A stretch of 64,000 nt of DNA from the NCBI GenBank assembly GCA_009617715.1, contig VTFK01000112.1:62001-126000 (forward strand), read 5' to 3'. The translations under genes were made by a program, and so were the position numbers. The notes beneath the pieces are model-generated. The model saw nothing but the letters and a program-made list of their open reading frames with translations, had not been told where the DNA came from and ran no database searches. Origin of the DNA: Plectrocnemia conspersa (Eukaryota; Arthropoda; Insecta; Trichoptera; Polycentropodidae). Shown piece after piece: positions 20,590 to 33,929 of this stretch. Positions within the stretch are counted from its first letter, which is position 1. Each line of letters opens with the position of its first letter.

Positions 20590-23140
20590 CCCATTTAAAT
20601 TTGCCCAGAAGTATGCATGTTATTTAATGAAATACTAGGAATTTTAATGAAATGGAAATATTAAAAAAAATTATATTTTTAAGGCTCTAATTTGAGGATA
20701 GTTTAATAGGAAATGTAGTTATAAACATAGGTTGATATAGGTTTTCGGTGTTGAGATTCAATCCCCTCCGTTGATCAGAAATCAACCCTTCCCTTCGTGA
20801 CAACCTGTCTGCCACTTGTCTGACTAAAAATCTGAATGCCATTGAATACATCAATTAATGTTCATGAACTTACTCTCAAGTTCAACACCAAGCCATTGCA
20901 GTAGCCGGACGCCATGTTGCGCGGGCACTCAAAATCAAATCCCGTGATTAATCCCGGCGGTCTGCATTGTTTTGAAAATTCAGCCAGCTCTGCAGGGTGT
21001 CCCGCCCTCGTTAATTATTATTTCTCTCCCTTCAGTATTTGCTCTCCCTTGTAACGGTGGAGAAACTAAAAAGGAACCGACTTCAAAAGGGGTCGTAATG
21101 TGTATAACGAACACGCTTATGATTCTTATTTTGTATGTAGTACTACGTACTCTACATATCCACATATGATAGAGAGAGATGCAGAATATATTTCCTGACG
21201 TATGAGAAATAAGAGAAAAAAATGTCATCTGTCATTATTTTATCGCTTTGTCTTTTGCCTATTGAGTGTGGGTAATGGAGAAAATCTATTATAACAGCAT
21301 AATAATATATCGTGGAACATCAAACATTTTTCTTTATGTACAATAATGTACTTGTATGATAATGATGCTCTATAAAGATTTTCATCCCAAATGGAAAGGA
21401 CATTCTGAGATAATCGCAAACAAATTTTTAGAAGATATGATATATATTTCAATATTCTGCTAGCTTATTTTTCAGAGACTTGTTGTCGAATGGTATGATT
21501 CAGTATTTGATGTATAGTTTATATGCACAATTAAATGTTATCCCGATATACAGATACAATCTGGTGGCTATGTATAAAGAAGGAGACTTCAGGTTGCTTC
21601 AAAATGTTTGTTGGAGTCCTTGCAATGTGATGTGGTTTAAGTGGTATGGGTTCTGATTCTTTGATTGCTTTGAGAGTAGATCGCCTAGGTCCTGCTTCTC
21701 ATTAGTTGTTTGTACCAGTGGGAGATAATACTTATTTGAACTAACAGACTGTTAAACTATAACGTACACACACTCTAATGAAGCAAGAGTATGTATCCCG
21801 GGTGACACTTTATAAGTGAAACCATTGTGATTTCAAATATAAAGGACATTTAATAACTAATGTTTTTTTTTGTTATGAACTCCATTTTTCAGCTATGTAG
21901 AAATTGAACACATATGAACGATTCTTATTTACTTGCAATTTCACTGAAAATAGAATAAATTTTCAATTAACTTTGTAAAATTGCTCAATAAAATTGGAAT
22001 TAACTTAATCTTAAAACCATTATGTATATAGGCTGGCAGATAAAAATAATTTCATATACTAAATGATATATGGAAAATGTATTGAAGCCTTGAAATTAGC
22101 AAGAACATATTTAACAAATCACTTCGTGAGAAAATTCCAGAAGCTCAGTAAGTGGAATATTATTATATTAATGATCTGGAATTCAGATACGAAGCTTATT
22201 GTCTAAAGTTAATTGTTGTCAATAAACGTCATATGTGAGATAATAAATCATATTATATTAATTGTGAGACATTTGAGGTCTGAGGGATAGAACAACCCTT
22301 TTGTCACCCTCGTGTTACACATACCAATAGTGGCTGCGTCGTTGGACGAACCCCTGGTTAATTAATCGTCAGATTGGCTTGATTGTTAGACATTAACTTT
22401 TTTAACAAGGAGTCCCCTTGATTTTTATATTGAAAATTCATGAGGTAGATTTAACAATTCATATTTATTTTAAATATTATTATTATGATATAAAGAAAAT
22501 GTAAAATTTATAGATGTTCTGAAAGTATTGTTTTTATGGTTGCTTCTTTGCGATTTTAAGCGCGTTAGTGAAATATATATGTATAAAAATATACTGGGTA
22601 TAAATTTTATTATCGAGACATATTTTTTTTATTTAATGGTGCGTCGTAAAATCTACACATCATACCAAAGCTCAGGTGATATTTTAGTAACTGCATGGCT
22701 GGACCAAATTTGACGATCGAAGTGGAGAGGCAGTTTTCTCCGAACTTTGATGTTGGAATCTAATAATGAACTTTAATGCGTTATTGACAAAATTAACAAG
22801 TGGACCAAGTTCTAGCGTATAAAATTTAAAAATATCGAATCATGTACCTTGGCATGAAATTGGACGTGAAGTTGCAAATAAACGATAACAAGAAAATTGA
22901 ACGGAATACTAAATTACCGTTTTAACAAATTGTATTGGCTTCCCAGAAAACATTTCGAATTCTCAATATTTGAGATGTGATAAAGAAATATCGATATAAT
23001 TTATAAATATTTATCAATATTGATTTTGTTCCATAAAAAATAATCTGTATTACATACTTATGCTAGCATTTATGTGAATGCACTATTTGATGAAGTATTT
23101 AGTTCATTTTGCGATTTAGCCTTATCACAAATTATTTATT
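20590..23140. other. intergenic, small repeats only
   Basis: No gene recognised. A GC-richer patch at 20,870-21,100 contains GATTAATCCC (20,946-20,955), a K50-type homeodomain site, and TTAATTA, and could be regulatory. The repeat seen at 16,255 recurs at 21,797-21,830. Confidence 0.35.
21797..21830 (+). repeat. short dispersed repeat, copy 2
   Basis: CCCGGGTGACACTTTATAAG then TGAAACCATTGTGA matches the block at 16,255-16,290. Confidence 0.45.
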
Positions 23141-23149
23141 ATTACTTTT

Positions 23150-23420
23150 AGATTATCGAAACGATGTCTTTCATTGTATTTTTTATCTGCTAGAACAAAA
23201 AAAAGCATTGGTCGTTTCTGGATTAAAATTTACGAATTAGTATGAGCTGGTGCGTTATCGTGGTGCAAAAACCAAAATTATCTAACACGAAAGGCGTAAA
23301 ATGGAATGATAAAAATTTGAATTTGGATGCTTGTTTTGATCTAAGCACTTCAGGGCCTTTTCATTAGGACGATTGAGCTTTTGTTTCGACGTTACCATGG
23401 CCCCCCTTGGAAACGTTTGT
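23150..23420 (-). pseudogene. mariner transposase relic
   Basis: On the minus strand, codons at about 23,280-23,240 read FWFLHHDNAPAHTNS, the hallmark around the second catalytic Asp of mariner transposases (Asp codon at 23,259-23,257). Flanking frames contain stops and shifts, and no ends were located. It is a short inactive fragment. Confidence 0.6.
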
Positions 23421-23663
23421 AAATAAATAAAATTTTCATATGAATATACCATCTTCGCCAAAGACGTTTTCCAACATTTTCAAAACTTACTTGCACTTTA
23501 TTTCATATGAAAATTCTTCATTTAAATTCAAGTACTTGATATTTTAAATTAGCAATAATTCCAACAAAAAAATACGTACTAAATCCATTAAAATTTCAGG
23601 TTAGTATTACATTGTGTGGAGAAGGTGTTGTGATGCTATTTTCGGGTTTTGAGGCTGTTTGGA

Positions 23664-23800
23664 TGTGACTTTGCAGTAAAAAAAGACGCCGGAAAAACTA
23701 GTAACAGTTTATTTTATAAAAAATATATAAATCACCACATATATAGTAGATAAATGTATTATAGATGCCACTATCAGACGATGGAGTTAAACTGGCAGGT
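23664..23800 (+). repeat. repeat C, copy 1
   Basis: GATGTGACTTTGCAGTAAAA, AGACGCCGGAAA, an AT-rich middle, then CCACTATCAGACGATGGAGT and TAAACTGGCAGG. The same order occurs at 49,440-50,025 (split by a hAT MITE), and the left block alone at 61,335. A GC-rich 65-codon frame follows to 23,951 before a GTAAGC donor-like site, with no recognised product. Confidence 0.55.
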
Positions 23801-24019
23801 CTTGGGCGTCGGAGAGGCATCGTTGATGTGTCGAGTTGAATTTTTGTCAGCTGTTATTGTGATGATGCTGGACGCTGAAGTGTCTCTCATCGCATCTATT
23901 GACGAGTTTCTGGAACGTCTTCCTCCGACATTTCTGGCGAATTTCAGGTAAGCCAATGAGTAGTAGACAATAGTATTATGCGCAGTGTAGAACGCATCTA
24001 TCGCGCTTTGGTTTGACAT

Positions 24020-24945
24020 AAACAGTAGTTTTTAGGGATACTTATTAGTGATTAAGGTCTTAAAACGGATTTGCTAATAAGTGACTCGTGAAATATTTCC
24101 AATTATTACCGCAATTGTTTAGCCTCGAGATTTCTCTTCCCATTGTTGGTTACTTTCGAGGCATGCTGGTTTTTCTTTTCATTTGTTTACAATAATCGTT
24201 AAAATGTCTTCTAAATTTAGCAAATGATAAAACCCCCCACATTGTAAATGGGTCATGACATTTAAAATATAAAACATTATACATTTCATTAAGATTACAC
24301 TTCTGCAATCTTTTTTTAAAACTCAAGTGAGTAATTAAAAACGACAAATTCATTTGTGTAGTTCTCAGATGTATGGTAAAAACTACTTAATATTTCGGTC
24401 AGACTATGCACTTGTAAAGAGTTACATATCATTTTAAGAGGTGCCCCATTATTATGGCCAAGCCTGTACAATCCTTCCATTAAATGTTTTAATATAACGT
24501 AATGAATGTTTATTATTTGTCTATTTCACAAAAAAATCTATTGATCGCTGAGTGGGAGAAAAAAAAAAAAGTCGATTGCAATCCTAAATAAATTGGTCAG
24601 GCCTGCTCTAGGGCACTGTATAGTTCGCAGCTGAAAATCACTAAGCATTGACAAATTGTGTATACCACCCTTCAAAAAAGTGATTCATTGAATATACAGG
24701 AATCATGCTTGGGGTATTTGTTGCGTCTGTTTCAGCATAGGAATACTAATTACATGACTACTTGACCAGTAATCTGAGATTAGATTCTTTAAGTGTGTGA
24801 TTGATAAAATTTTCATAAAAAAATAGCTGATATTTGTGAGAAAAATCTTATTGAAAACACTGCAGTGGGGTTTATATTTCATAAAAAAAATTGTTGTACA
24901 GTATAATCGTTCTATCAGGGTAGGTTTTAAATTTCTAAAGTTGCC
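24020..24945. other. intergenic, nothing recognised
   Basis: AT-rich spacer without coding or repeat signal. Confidence 0.35.
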
Positions 24946-24949
24946 ATCT

Positions 24950-25260
24950 AGCGCGTCTACATTTGCCCGGTAAGAGAATTGGTTGCATTATGGAAATAAT
25001 TCAAGGTGGGTTTCGCGAGGGTGCTAGTTGTTGCAGGCGCAGGGGATGCCCGAGTGTAAAGCCAGGGGGCGGAAGGCCAAAAGGGGGCCAAACGGGGCCA
25101 ACGGGGGTGTCCACCCGCTTTTGCCCGACTCTTCAGTCTATCCACCGCCGCCGTACGGAGCGAACGCGTCGCACTCCCGGAACACCCTGTTGTTGAAATT
25201 GTTCACACACTTCGTAAACACGCGAGCGAAATAGGGAAAGCGACGCACTTTGCGGCCTTT
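24950..25260. promoter_or_regulatory. GC/CpG-rich island
   Basis: About 300 bases of GC-rich, CpG-containing DNA in otherwise very AT-rich surroundings. Several overlapping open frames cross it on both strands, as expected of GC-rich DNA. One plus-strand frame after TTGTTGCAG ends in a Pro/Tyr-rich stretch (LLPDSSVYPPPPYGANASHS), but I recognise no family. It is best read as a promoter-type island for the exon that follows. Confidence 0.35.
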
Positions 25261-25261
25261 C

Positions 25262-25430
25262 TGTTCTCTTTACCTTTGATCTCATATAGTTTCTGATTCA
25301 GCATTGAATCGTAGATCGTACATACATACATACGTGTTGTTGGTTGTGCAATTGTAATTTGTTACAAGTGAGTTCAAGTGTATCTGCCAGTACAATCGAT
25401 CGCTGACTTTGCGGATTCAGAAAGCTTTAC
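25262..25430 (+). other. possible first (5' UTR) exon of an unknown gene
   Basis: Directly after the GC-rich island. It lacks a long open frame and ends TTTACG before a strong donor GTGAGT (25,431). If real, the downstream 38 kb would be its first intron. The transcription start is not defined from sequence. Confidence 0.3.
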
Positions 25431-25439
25431 GGTGAGTGG

Positions 25440-28400
25440 TTGCATAATTTATAAATACACTTAAAACGAGTACGAATACGTAGAACTGCCGCTAATGTAT
25501 AAAAAATAATTCCCTTATCAATTTTAAATCAATTTTATTATGTCATTGTGACCATAAACGGCTCAAAAGTTTCCGAAGTGCGTTTTGAACTTTTTTAAGA
25601 ATAACTTTTATTTACGTGGAAGGCAATACAAATCACTACACTTAATTTATTTTTCTTGAAAAGTTGCGTGCTTAAGCTTTCGAGTCACCACCATAAATCG
25701 TTATCTGTGTTATCAACATCGAAAATTTGGGAATAGGAGTGGTAGATGGAGGAGGATAAAGAGGAGGATAAGTCAAACATAGCATTTATACAAATCACGA
25801 TTTATGCATTTTGTTAGTATCATATTTTTTTATATAAAAAACAGTTAGTCGACTTCTTAATTATATGTTTTAATTTATTTTCTAATGCACATTATTTACT
25901 TGTATAATAATTTGGAAACCTTGATATAAAGAAATATGTTCTTTGGCATTTTATGATATGTTTCTCTACAGACCTCAAATCGATCATCTGTTTTGCAAAA
26001 AACGTGATCAAGTTCAAGAATAGCTTTGTCTGTTTTAAGTCCTGCTTTATAATATTTGCTTTCAAACTTTTTTTGACTATGTGCATAATACTATAAAACT
26101 ATCGTAGTTATTTTTTTGTCAGAAAATTTTCTTTGGAAAAAAAGCTCCCCAATAATTTTTGCAATCTGCCTATTCTCTTTGTCTGATTATTAAAGTAGTT
26201 CTAAGAATACCAAAGCAAAGATAAGGCCGAATAGAGTAATTAAGAAAATCGTTACCATTTTTTGTAATTTAAATTATTTCGAATTCTATTAGTATATGCG
26301 TATTCTTAAACATCTGGCACGGACCCACTTTTTCTTATGCAGTGGTTGAAAAACTTATAAAAATATTTGTACAAATCTAATTTTGACACAAAATGTGCTT
26401 TAAAAAAATTGTAAATTCTCGATTTAGAATTTTATTTTAGAAAAATTCTGGAGAAGAAAACTTCTTGTTGATTGTTTATTATCACTGAAAATGCTGATAT
26501 TTTTAAATTTTTATTATACGATTTTCTAAATATATCAATAATAGTTATATGAAGATCTAATGATAATTTCGATAGTTTTAGATTTTCTTAGCATGATTAC
26601 AGAATTTATTTCGTGCTTTAGCTCATAAAGAGATGTATTATATATATAATTAATATTTAATTGGTAAAAATCATCAGTATCGTAAATTTAATTATACACA
26701 ATTTACATTTTTTGCACACAATTTTGTAAAAAGGAAATTAAAAATATGTACAATTGAAACTTGCAATCTATGTACATATGATATATTTGAGAATCACGTG
26801 CTTGTCACATCAATTGACAAATATTAAACATATTAATATTAAACATTTTAAGAAAAGAGTAAATAGGTATTTTGGTGGATTATATGACACTTATAAGCAC
26901 ATGGTCTTATTTACCCAATTAATCAATTAGTCTTTTTAGTGACAATGACAAATGATCTTGATCAAACTCAATTATTATATTGCAGTAAATAATGAAATCC
27001 TTTGTGATGTATTTTTTATTATTAATTAAAACTGAAATGTTTTAAGGATCTCACGTGTATATTTGTATATGCGAATATAACGATTATAAATATTATATTT
27101 ATAATTTTCATAGCGTGAAGATATTTTTATTCGATACGATTATTCCAATCCTATTATATTGTAAAACGCATTTTTTATCATCATTTTTCGGACATTAATC
27201 TCAATTTAGTCGTAAAACACTGTTTCTTCGGCGAAGATTCGGTAATATAAATTGGGGCAAGACTAAAGAGAGGAAAAAAATATATAATATATATCATTAC
27301 TTTATAAGCGAATTATGTGAAACTTAATGTTCCGGAAAGAGACATTCGGCGGAATAATCGCTTTTTTTGTCGCACAATGTTCAGGATTACCATCACTTTC
27401 GTGAATGTACTGAATTCTCGATGATATTTACGTGTGTAAAATTTTTGTGAATCGTCTCATTAAAAGTTATACTTTATGTCGAATATTGAATATGTCAAAA
27501 ATAAATGTAAAAGTATAACGAACCTTTAGATGTCATTATTTATTATGTGGAGAAATTCACAAAAAGTACATATGTGTTTAAAACATTATATTAATAAAAT
27601 TGAAACGAGCTTTCTTCAAATTATTTATAAAATTATTAGTATCCAAATGGCTTAGAAGATCTACTAAAAAACAATTTTTTGTTGTGATTTTTTTGAGTTA
27701 CTCTCGTTTCTATTGAAATGGTAATCTGCTATTTTTAAATCATTATTTTTTGATATCAACATATATTACTTAAATTAAGTAAAATCAAAATAAGCTTTTT
27801 TATTATTTTTATTATATACAACTAGCTATCTTTCACCATTAATATAATCAACGAAAGGATAACATAATTAAATCTTTACTAATAGGTAAAAATTAACTTG
27901 AATGTAGACTTAATAAAGCGAAAATTTTACTACTCTATAAATCAGGCAGTGACTGTAATTTTATTTGATACTTTAAAAGGTTATGAACATCAAAAATCCA
28001 ATCAAGAATATTTATATATATACACGTCGAAAGTTTAAAATTAATTGCTAGCTTAATTGGCAATTTCCTTGATTTATTTTCTGTTATAATCAAATAATAT
28101 TATTGGTAAAAGCTTCATCGTTTTACCGAGCTGATGATTCCACTTTATGTTTTCATTTTTCGATACGCTATTACTAGATTTTAGTCTGTATTGTTATTAC
28201 TTTTAATATGGCATTCTATGATAATGTGTTTTCAATAGAATATTCTCTTATATGCTTAAATTATTTTAGATTGATAAGATTTTAAAGTTCTTAATATAAT
28301 ATTCATACTTAAAAAGTACGTTTTTGCATCTAACCCCTTAAAATATTGTATTTTAGAATCACACAGTCACTTATATGTATCGCTACCATTAAAACAGACT

Positions 28401-30040
28401 CTTACAATTCAAAATAAATTGATTTTCAGACTATTGATATCCCTGGCGCTTGGAGTTTTTCAGAAGCACTCAGAAACGAAGATTTATAATATTTTAAGAC
28501 AGGTCCTCTTACTGTGTCTTATTTTTTGCTAATAAAGCAACGCTAAAAAGCCATTAAAAACTTTGTTCTAAAATAAAAGGTGCCTTATGAAAGGAAGGGG
28601 TTATATGAAAGCACTTAGAAACGCATAAAATGATAGCAATTCCTACTTTTTTTAATGTTTTCTTATTTATCTTAAAAAGTAGTTTTAAAGTGGTTCCGAG
28701 AAACGTTGGAATAATGTTTAAAATTTAGTTATCTTGTTTGAGAAGGGTGGCCATACGTATAATATAATATTTAAAAGTCTCTTTAGATTCCATGTATTTT
28801 TGCCTATTGAAATTTGCCTGAACTTTCGTTATTGAAAATCAATAAAGTTTCTGACTGAAGTAGTATATGTGTGTATGTCAATATTTTGGTTTTTATACCA
28901 TTGAAAAAATGGAAAAACTCCAGCGTCCCTCTCACAAATGTCGATAATTCGAGGCGGAGCCAGACTTTTTGTTATTGTCTAACTTTTTGGCGTGTATATT
29001 AACGTTACTGTAAAGCCAGTACATTACATTTGCCGATGTCATCGTCTTCTCAAATGCATAATCTGGGGATGTTATAATTGGTATCTGTTTGGTGAAGATT
29101 TTTGGCACGGCTCTTGTCTTTGTTAAAGTAACGCCCAACTAATATTAGTTAAATATATGTCACCCAAAAAGGCATAATGGTTTGCTTGTCTCACTGACAA
29201 AATTAGTTGATCCATAGAAAATCTATAATACAAATCTGTTAGTTTAACAAACCTTTTAGCGATTATATAACAATTAATTATATGTCACGATTATGGCTCT
29301 TTCGAAAAAAGTGTAAAGAAATAAATCAAAATAAAAGTAAAAATATTATCTAAAACTATAAATTGTAATTAACATTACAATACTGTATGGTTATATATTA
29401 TTTTGTAGTGAGTCTATTTTTTGTCTTGGATATACAATGTTTTCAGTTAATTAATGCTATTATTTTTATAAAAAGATATTAGCTACATGGAGCTTTTGTA
29501 TCATTAAAACTTTTATATTTGTGATTTAAACTAATTTATTGTTAAGTTTTTAAATACATTATTGATGTCCATCTTAGTGTCAAGTTTCTTTTAATCTAAG
29601 TTTTTTTGTGGCACATTTCAATAACAGATTTCAGGAAGTATATAAGCATTTCTAATAAGCTATTAGTCACTATACTATCGTATTCATTATTTTTTAGAAT
29701 CAAATTAGTTACTAAAAAAGACAATAGCTATAATTGTTTTTATTTTTATTTTGATCACATAATGTCACATGTCACAATCATTTGATTATCTTATATTTAT
29801 CCCTTGTCTTTATAGTCTTAGAGCTTCACAGTTGATACATAACTTTCACGACAAAATTGAGGTATCAATAACATGTGGTGCTCTTATTCAGAATGACGGT
29901 GTAAAAGGGCTGATAGAAACACTATCTAGCTCTTTTTATAAATGTTATAAACCTCAACTCTATACATTGAAAAAATATTGACAATTTCCACTTGTCTTCT
30001 TTCAAACCGACAATATGTTGTTTATTTTTTGGAAGCCGTA
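25440..30040. other. AT-rich desert, no gene
   Basis: No coding frame with family resemblance. A minus-strand 68-codon frame at 28,932-29,138 is unsupported. Two similar stretches (GAAGCACTCAGAAACG near 28,463 and GAAAGCACTTAGAAACG near 28,607) are a weak local duplication. Confidence 0.35.
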
Positions 30041-30049
30041 TTATAATAT

Positions 30050-30480
30050 TTTGTAACGAAAGCGTTAATTAATCCACTTGAAGACAGGGGCGGCTCGGCG
30101 TTAATCCATATATTTCTCGAATTACAAATTAAAACTGCCGGCCCCTCTTAGCCTTCGCCGGGGCAACTGCTAAACCTTTTTGTATGGCTTCACCGTTAGA
30201 ATGCTGTTCTTATTAAATGCATTTATTCTACAAGATCGCCCTTTTCCATTCTTGTCTGCGGAAAAAAGGGAAACCGATTCCCCCCCATTTAAATAAGTAA
30301 ACAGGACCGCGGTACTGAGTCGATCGGAAAAGTGGAAAAACCGATGACTTCGTTTTCACTGGGGAACGACACCCTGACTTGTGTGTTCAACTGAGTGGTC
30401 GCAAAGTACTCTATCTGTAGACATCTCTTCATTTGTACACAACGACGCGTTTACCCTTTTTATTCTGGACACTTTTTGTG
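30050..30480. promoter_or_regulatory. GC-richer non-coding island
   Basis: Composition rises sharply (GCCGGCCCC, CGCCGGGGCAAC, GACCGCGGTACTGAGTCGATC) without a coding frame on either strand. Candidate conserved regulatory element; function is inferred from composition only. Confidence 0.3.
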
Positions 30481-31354
30481 TTTATATCTAACAATTATGC
30501 TATTCAATATTTATTTATACATTTGCCTCGAAATATTTCTTTAATAAACGAACAAATATTACCAACACTATAATGGCAATCTATGAAAAATACTCAAACC
30601 ATGTTTTTGATAGTTTTGTCTTAAATTTATTTTAAAGCCTTGTAATTTTAAAAAAAATGATAGATAGATTTTCCGCAGCTTAACTTTGGATTTGCTGTTG
30701 TGTTTGATATCATTTTCTAATTAATATAAAACAAATGCACTTTTGGATGTAAGTTGACTATGAGAGACAATCTTAAACCGTCAACCCTTTTGATGTAAAC
30801 CATCCCCTCATTTCTCAGGAAGTCTTGTTGAAATAGCGTGAATAGTAATTGAAAATATGTTTCAAAGGAATTAAATAAAATTAGTTCCAAACATTGAATT
30901 TGATGTATTACTGTTCATACGACCCTCGCACATGAATATGATTCCTACTCCTGATATATTTAAGTGTGCAGTCTTGGTGTTACGAATCCCATAGTTAAAG
31001 CTTTGCAACATTTAACTCTTACTTTATTGAGTTTTAACTCACCATTTCTGTTTTTTTTTCTATGCAATTTATGATTTTTTTAAAAAGCTTTAATTGAAAT
31101 TTGACAATCTGGCTGTGTTAAATTGTATGAATTGTGTGTCATATAGCAATATAATAAATTATAAAAATGCATATATAAAATAAGACTATATTTTATGAAC
31201 GCAACTGTTAGACTAAAAAAGACCAAACTTGTTTTGTTAATGCCGTAATAAACTATTATATATCTATATAAACACAACATATAAATACCGGCAATGTTCT
31301 TGGAATGTGCATAAGACGCAGGGGAAACTAGTGAGAATTTTATTAGATTATATT

Positions 31355-31525
31355 ACATATTGCGACAGACGAGAGATGGGTGAAATGTTTTCTCTAAGCA
31401 GTGGTGGAGATGCTGGCGGAGGGATGATATCGGTGGATGATCTTCAGAGGCGTGGCAGCGTCAGCACAGCGGGTGTTGATCCATCTCTGTTGCGGTGCTC
31501 ATATGGTGGAGTCTCTCTCAGAATG
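31355..31525 (+). other. exon-like open segment of unknown identity
   Basis: A GC-richer open frame reading MGEMFSLSSGGDAGGGMISV, then DDLQRRGSVSTAGVDPSLLR and CSYGGVSLRM. A splice-acceptor-like GACAG lies at about 31,362-31,367 and a donor GTGAGC at 31,526. The other two forward frames contain stops. I recognise no domain. It could be an internal exon of a gene spanning the desert, or a repeat. Confidence 0.25.
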
Positions 31526-31529
31526 TGAG

Positions 31530-32320
31530 CCTCCATGACTGTATGTTGTCCGCATTTTGTGTATACACAGATTTATTATGTATACAAATGAACATATGTT
31601 CTATTTAAAAATATCACTGATCCATTAAAGATCTCTTTTTTGCATGCAGAATTTTATTTGTTTCAGTGGTTACTAACTGATTTACATAATAGTTTTAGTA
31701 TTTCAAATAATATTTTTGACTTGTATGTAGGTACAAAGCTATATGTATTATATTATTTAAATGACACATATCCGTTGTATTTTCATACTATGACTTGGAG
31801 TGATGAAATTTTGTTAAAACCTAAAACTTAGTTCGGATAATTTAAGGTTACCGACCATAAAATGGGCTATATAACATTATTATCAGAAGCACTTCGCCGC
31901 CTATATTGATCTTATTAGTCCATTGTAAAAATCCACAAAAGCTTCGCTGATGTTCCGTCGCAATCTCATACATACACCAATGCAAAATTAAATAATTCAT
32001 CCTTCGTGCCTGCTGTAAATCCGTTGGATTGCGCCATTAATTGAATTCTGTTCATATTTGACCCACTTTCTTACGCTTTTCCAGCTAGATGCAATTGAAA
32101 ACCGTTTTTGTACGCTTAGCTATTTTATTAAAGGTTATTTTTCATATTAAATTTATCCTTATATCTACACGTAAGGGCTTCTCAAAAGACACACATGGAT
32201 AACTCTGGATTGTATTTTTTTTTAATTTGAGTTAAAACATATAAAACATTAATTTAGTTTTGATTTAAATACAAACTAAAAACTTATCATCACATTTCAA
32301 ATGTCATAAAAAATCATAAA
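31530..32320. other. AT-rich desert, no gene
   Basis: Nothing recognised on either strand. Confidence 0.35.
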
Positions 32321-32326
32321 GTAATA

Positions 32327-32402
32327 TTATAATTTATTTATTTATTTAAATTAAATTAAACCATCGTGACATAACAGGTTGCCCCAATGCGCCACGATGT
32401 CA
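32327..32402 (-). mobile_element. LINE 3' end copy (5'-truncated)
   Basis: Read on the minus strand: ATCGTGGCGCATTGGGGCAA then CCTGTTATGTCACGATGG, followed by a TTTAATTTAAATAAATAAAT tail. This matches the 3' terminus of the LINE at 43,310-45,338, including its terminal stem-loop. It is a severely truncated insertion. Confidence 0.7.
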
Positions 32403-32699
32403 TATAATAATTTCGCAATATTTTATTCCAAAGTAAAATAAAATGAATGGTTTTATACTTGTCTTATTTGTTTAGTTAATAATAGAACTTTCGATGCTGT
32501 TTTATTATAATATTTTTAATATCGTCAAATCAATATGTATTATTAGATTAAGGATGAGGGGATTAAATAAATTAAATATTAAACAAAATATTAAAAGTTG
32601 TTAGAAGCGATGTTAGGTACCTATTATTGTCCCAGTCGTGGTGAAAGGATTAAATGTACACATATAATTTAATATATTTAATCCTGTGTCTATTCTTCT

Positions 32700-33100
32700 C
32701 CGCGTGGAAAGGAAAATGTGGAAACGTTACGCTTTAATCCATTTCATGATACAAAACTGTAATATAACTTAAACTGATTAATAAATTTAACAAAGAAAAG
32801 AGCCATTTATAAAATATTTATTAACTTCTGAGCTTCTCTTATTGTCTTAATACACTCGACTTAAGCTTATATAAAATATCCATTGAGGTTTAATTAGGAC
32901 TACTTTTTCATGTTAGTGTACTATATAAATGCTTTAACAAAGTCCATGCAATTTATACGTAAAAAATATGTGAAATAAAAAGTAAATTTCTTTATGTATA
33001 TTATATGACCACACACATCTCTTTTATGCTTTTTAAAACATTTTTATCATTCCCCCCTCTCCTCTCTTTAACATATCCGCACATTCCCCCTTTTAGTCTA
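32700..33100. other. AT-rich desert, no gene
   Basis: Nothing recognised apart from a C-rich patch (TTCCCCCCTCTCCTCTC) near 33,050. Confidence 0.3.
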
Positions 33101-33109
33101 TACATATAT

Positions 33110-33530
33110 AGACATTATAATGCGCGTAGGTTAATTTTTACCGAGTCGAGTTGAAAGCGATACGTCGCCGTCCAACCTTTGACCCGTGACATTGCGGTTT
33201 CATCCTGAAACTCTCCATTGTTGTCTCTCCCCCCGCATGAGTTCCGATGGTGAAAAAATCCTTTGTTTCATAAAAAAAACGGCGACCGAGGTGTTTGTGT
33301 TGGGCGGAAACCGTTTGTTTTTGGCTCGATAATACGCGATCCGGCCCTGTCGCCCTTCACGGTCCTGCACGCGCGGTTTAATTACCTAAATCTGATCCTG
33401 GGCCGCTGTTATACGCATCATGCTCTGAGTAAAATGGGTTCGACGATATAATACGTTATACGTAATGTGTATCCGACTTACGTAACGATGTCGGCAACAA
33501 CGTAAATCAAATAATTGTGCGCTGAATTAA
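33110..33530. promoter_or_regulatory. GC-rich non-coding island with spaced ACGTAA sites
   Basis: GC-rich DNA with a SOX-type CCATTGTT (33,215-33,222), a homeodomain core in GGTTTAATTACC, and three ACGTAA hexamers at 33,460, 33,480 and 33,500, exactly 20 bp apart. The middle one is in TTACGTAA, a PAR-bZIP (Vrille/Pdp1) type site. A 62-codon frame crosses it without family resemblance. Regulatory role is inferred. Confidence 0.35.
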
Positions 33531-33854
33531 TGACGTGTGACTTTATGATATTGAGGGCATTTGTAATTTTAATTTTATTTAAATAAACACAGGTTCAAAA
33601 ACTTGCAAGAAAACAAAATGTAATTAGGAATTAAGGTTAACACTTGATTAAAAAATGATGATATTGAAGATGTTGTAAATATATAAAAAGGTGATTCATG
33701 ATTCAAATATCAGTTAAGTTGATTTTTTATTTATTTTATGGTATCTGAAGCAGAAAAGCACTGATAAATGTTACGCCGCTCGACGTCATGCAATTTAAAA
33801 TAAATTTCAAGGCATAGCTGCAACATTTTGAGTACTCATGATCCTTTATCTTTT

Positions 33855-33925
33855 GATTTTTAATTTTATTTTAATTTTGAAAATTATGACTTGAAAGATT
33901 TCCCCAATGCGCCATACTAGTGATT
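33855..33925 (-). mobile_element. degenerate LINE 3' end, possible third copy
   Basis: The minus strand reads TATGGCGCATTGGGGAAATC followed within 25 bases by an A/T tail (AAAATTAAAATAAAATT). The central block matches the LINE 3' UTR, but the second stem arm is lost. Confidence 0.35.
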
Positions 33926-33929
33926 ATAT

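Noticed and set aside
22720..22930. Possible LINE reverse transcriptase fragment (IDKINKWTKF-like)
   Set aside because: Only a few residues resemble the family and the frame is broken at once.
33305..33335. Resemblance to the miR-375 mature sequence
   Set aside because: The seed differs and two bases are missing; no convincing precursor hairpin.
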